IMG/VR virus record: IMGVR_UViG_3300008111_000187
Location: 1 to 28,001 of that record
Length of the DNA: 28,001 nt
Reading direction: 5' to 3' (one strand)
Origin: a virus
The notes beneath the pieces are model-generated. The model made no database searches, was not told the origin of the DNA, and saw only the letters and a program-made list of their open reading frames with translations. The position numbers and the translations under genes were made by a program. Below, one piece after another: positions 27,765 through 28,001 of this stretch; position 1 is the stretch's first letter, and each line of letters begins with the position of its first letter.

Positions 27765-27841
27765 TTAGATTTTTTTACTATGCGTAAAGTGTTGATTTTG
27801 GAAAACGCCCCAAATCTGCCATGGTCACCATATTAATACCA

Positions 27842-28001
27842 TACACCTAGCACCTAGCTACCATGTTATACCATACCCATGGCCCTACCTCCCCCATATA
27901 CCCTACCTACCTAGGAGCATAGCCCACCCAACCAACCGCATACCGCAACCAATTGCATGACAACCAAGCCAAGCCCCATACCCCACGAAACCCGCGCCAC
28001 A
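27842..28001 (-). other. Strand-biased C-rich (+) / G-run-rich (-) sequence at right edge
   Basis: The + strand is a patchwork of ACC, TACC and CCCC motifs with few G, and no ORF is supported. The - strand contains spaced G-runs such as GGTTGGTTGGGTGGG and GGTAGGTAGGG, which could form G-quadruplexes. It may be a replication or packaging signal continuing beyond the window. This is a description only. Confidence 0.4.

Noticed and set aside
27266-28001. tRNA gene or group I intron in the long non-coding region
   Set aside because: GGTTCAGC-like and stem fragments were seen, but no cloverleaf or intron core (P3/P7-type motifs) could be assembled.

Overview
The window looks like part of a tailed-phage (or prophage) genome whose host is a Bacteroidota bacterium. 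It is AT-rich. Promoter-like sites match the Bacteroidota -7 element TAnnTTTG, and Shine-Dalgarno sequences are essentially absent: starts sit behind A-rich leaders. The gene content (tail fibre with an S74 chaperone, GH19 endolysin, holin-like and spanin-like proteins, homing endonucleases, DUF3310, DUF932 and many very small ORFs) is that of a lytic or temperate phage. No host housekeeping gene, tRNA or rRNA was seen.

Layout. (1) 1-8480, + strand: late virion genes. They include a gene cut by the left edge, two small tail-associated proteins, and a very large fibre made of proline-free Gly-Ser-Ser/Gly-Thr-Ser collagen-like tracts with a C1q-like domain. The fibre is split into two frames at 4850 and ends in an S74 intramolecular chaperone. 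An HNH gene and a GIY-YIG homing endonuclease gene sit directly before and after it. A Thr-rich-tailed protein and a small protein follow, then a hairpin terminator shared with the opposite strand. (2) 8540-11907, - strand: a two-gene glycosylation operon, a GT4 + TibC-like O-heptosyltransferase fusion and a methyltransferase + DxD glycosyltransferase fusion. It is divergent from a DUF6165 gene. (3) 12404-15476, + strand: lysis region with a u-spanin-like lipoprotein, a 28-residue membrane microprotein, three holin-like or membrane proteins, a four-helix-bundle-sensor-like protein, an outer-membrane barrel and a GH19 endolysin. (4) 15476-19778, + strand: metallophosphoesterase, DUF3310, an HExxH protein, then a second sugar-modification module (two glycosyltransferase-like genes and an FkbM-type methyltransferase) and small zinc-ribbon and acidic proteins. 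(5) 27241-19728, - strand: a long run of very small, tightly packed, mostly unrecognised genes, probably early or accessory. It includes seven ORFs under 60 codons found by reading the gaps. (6) 27242-28001: about 760 bases with no supported gene, containing nested inverted repeats and a terminal part whose - strand is rich in G-runs.

The most striking element is in region 5. Four sequences on the - strand, at 24951-25001, 25935-26040, 26517-26569 and 27011-27072, have the complete core of a type I hammerhead self-cleaving ribozyme: CUGAYGA, stem II, GAAA, stem III, then U followed by C or A, all closed by a GGUUAA/UUAACC-type stem I. Their stem III sequences differ completely yet each is self-complementary. 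Each ribozyme starts at, next to, or just before the stop codon of one gene and is followed by the start of the next, so the operon transcript would be cut into separate messages. A fifth, apparently decayed copy lies at 23261-23323. Two of the released messages would also share a conserved 5' hairpin.

A second theme is glycosylation. A TibC-like enzyme, whose characterised relatives put heptose on serines of repetitive surface proteins, is encoded in the same window as a fibre with hundreds of Ser/Thr residues in repeats. This makes self-glycosylation of the virion a reasonable, untested hypothesis.
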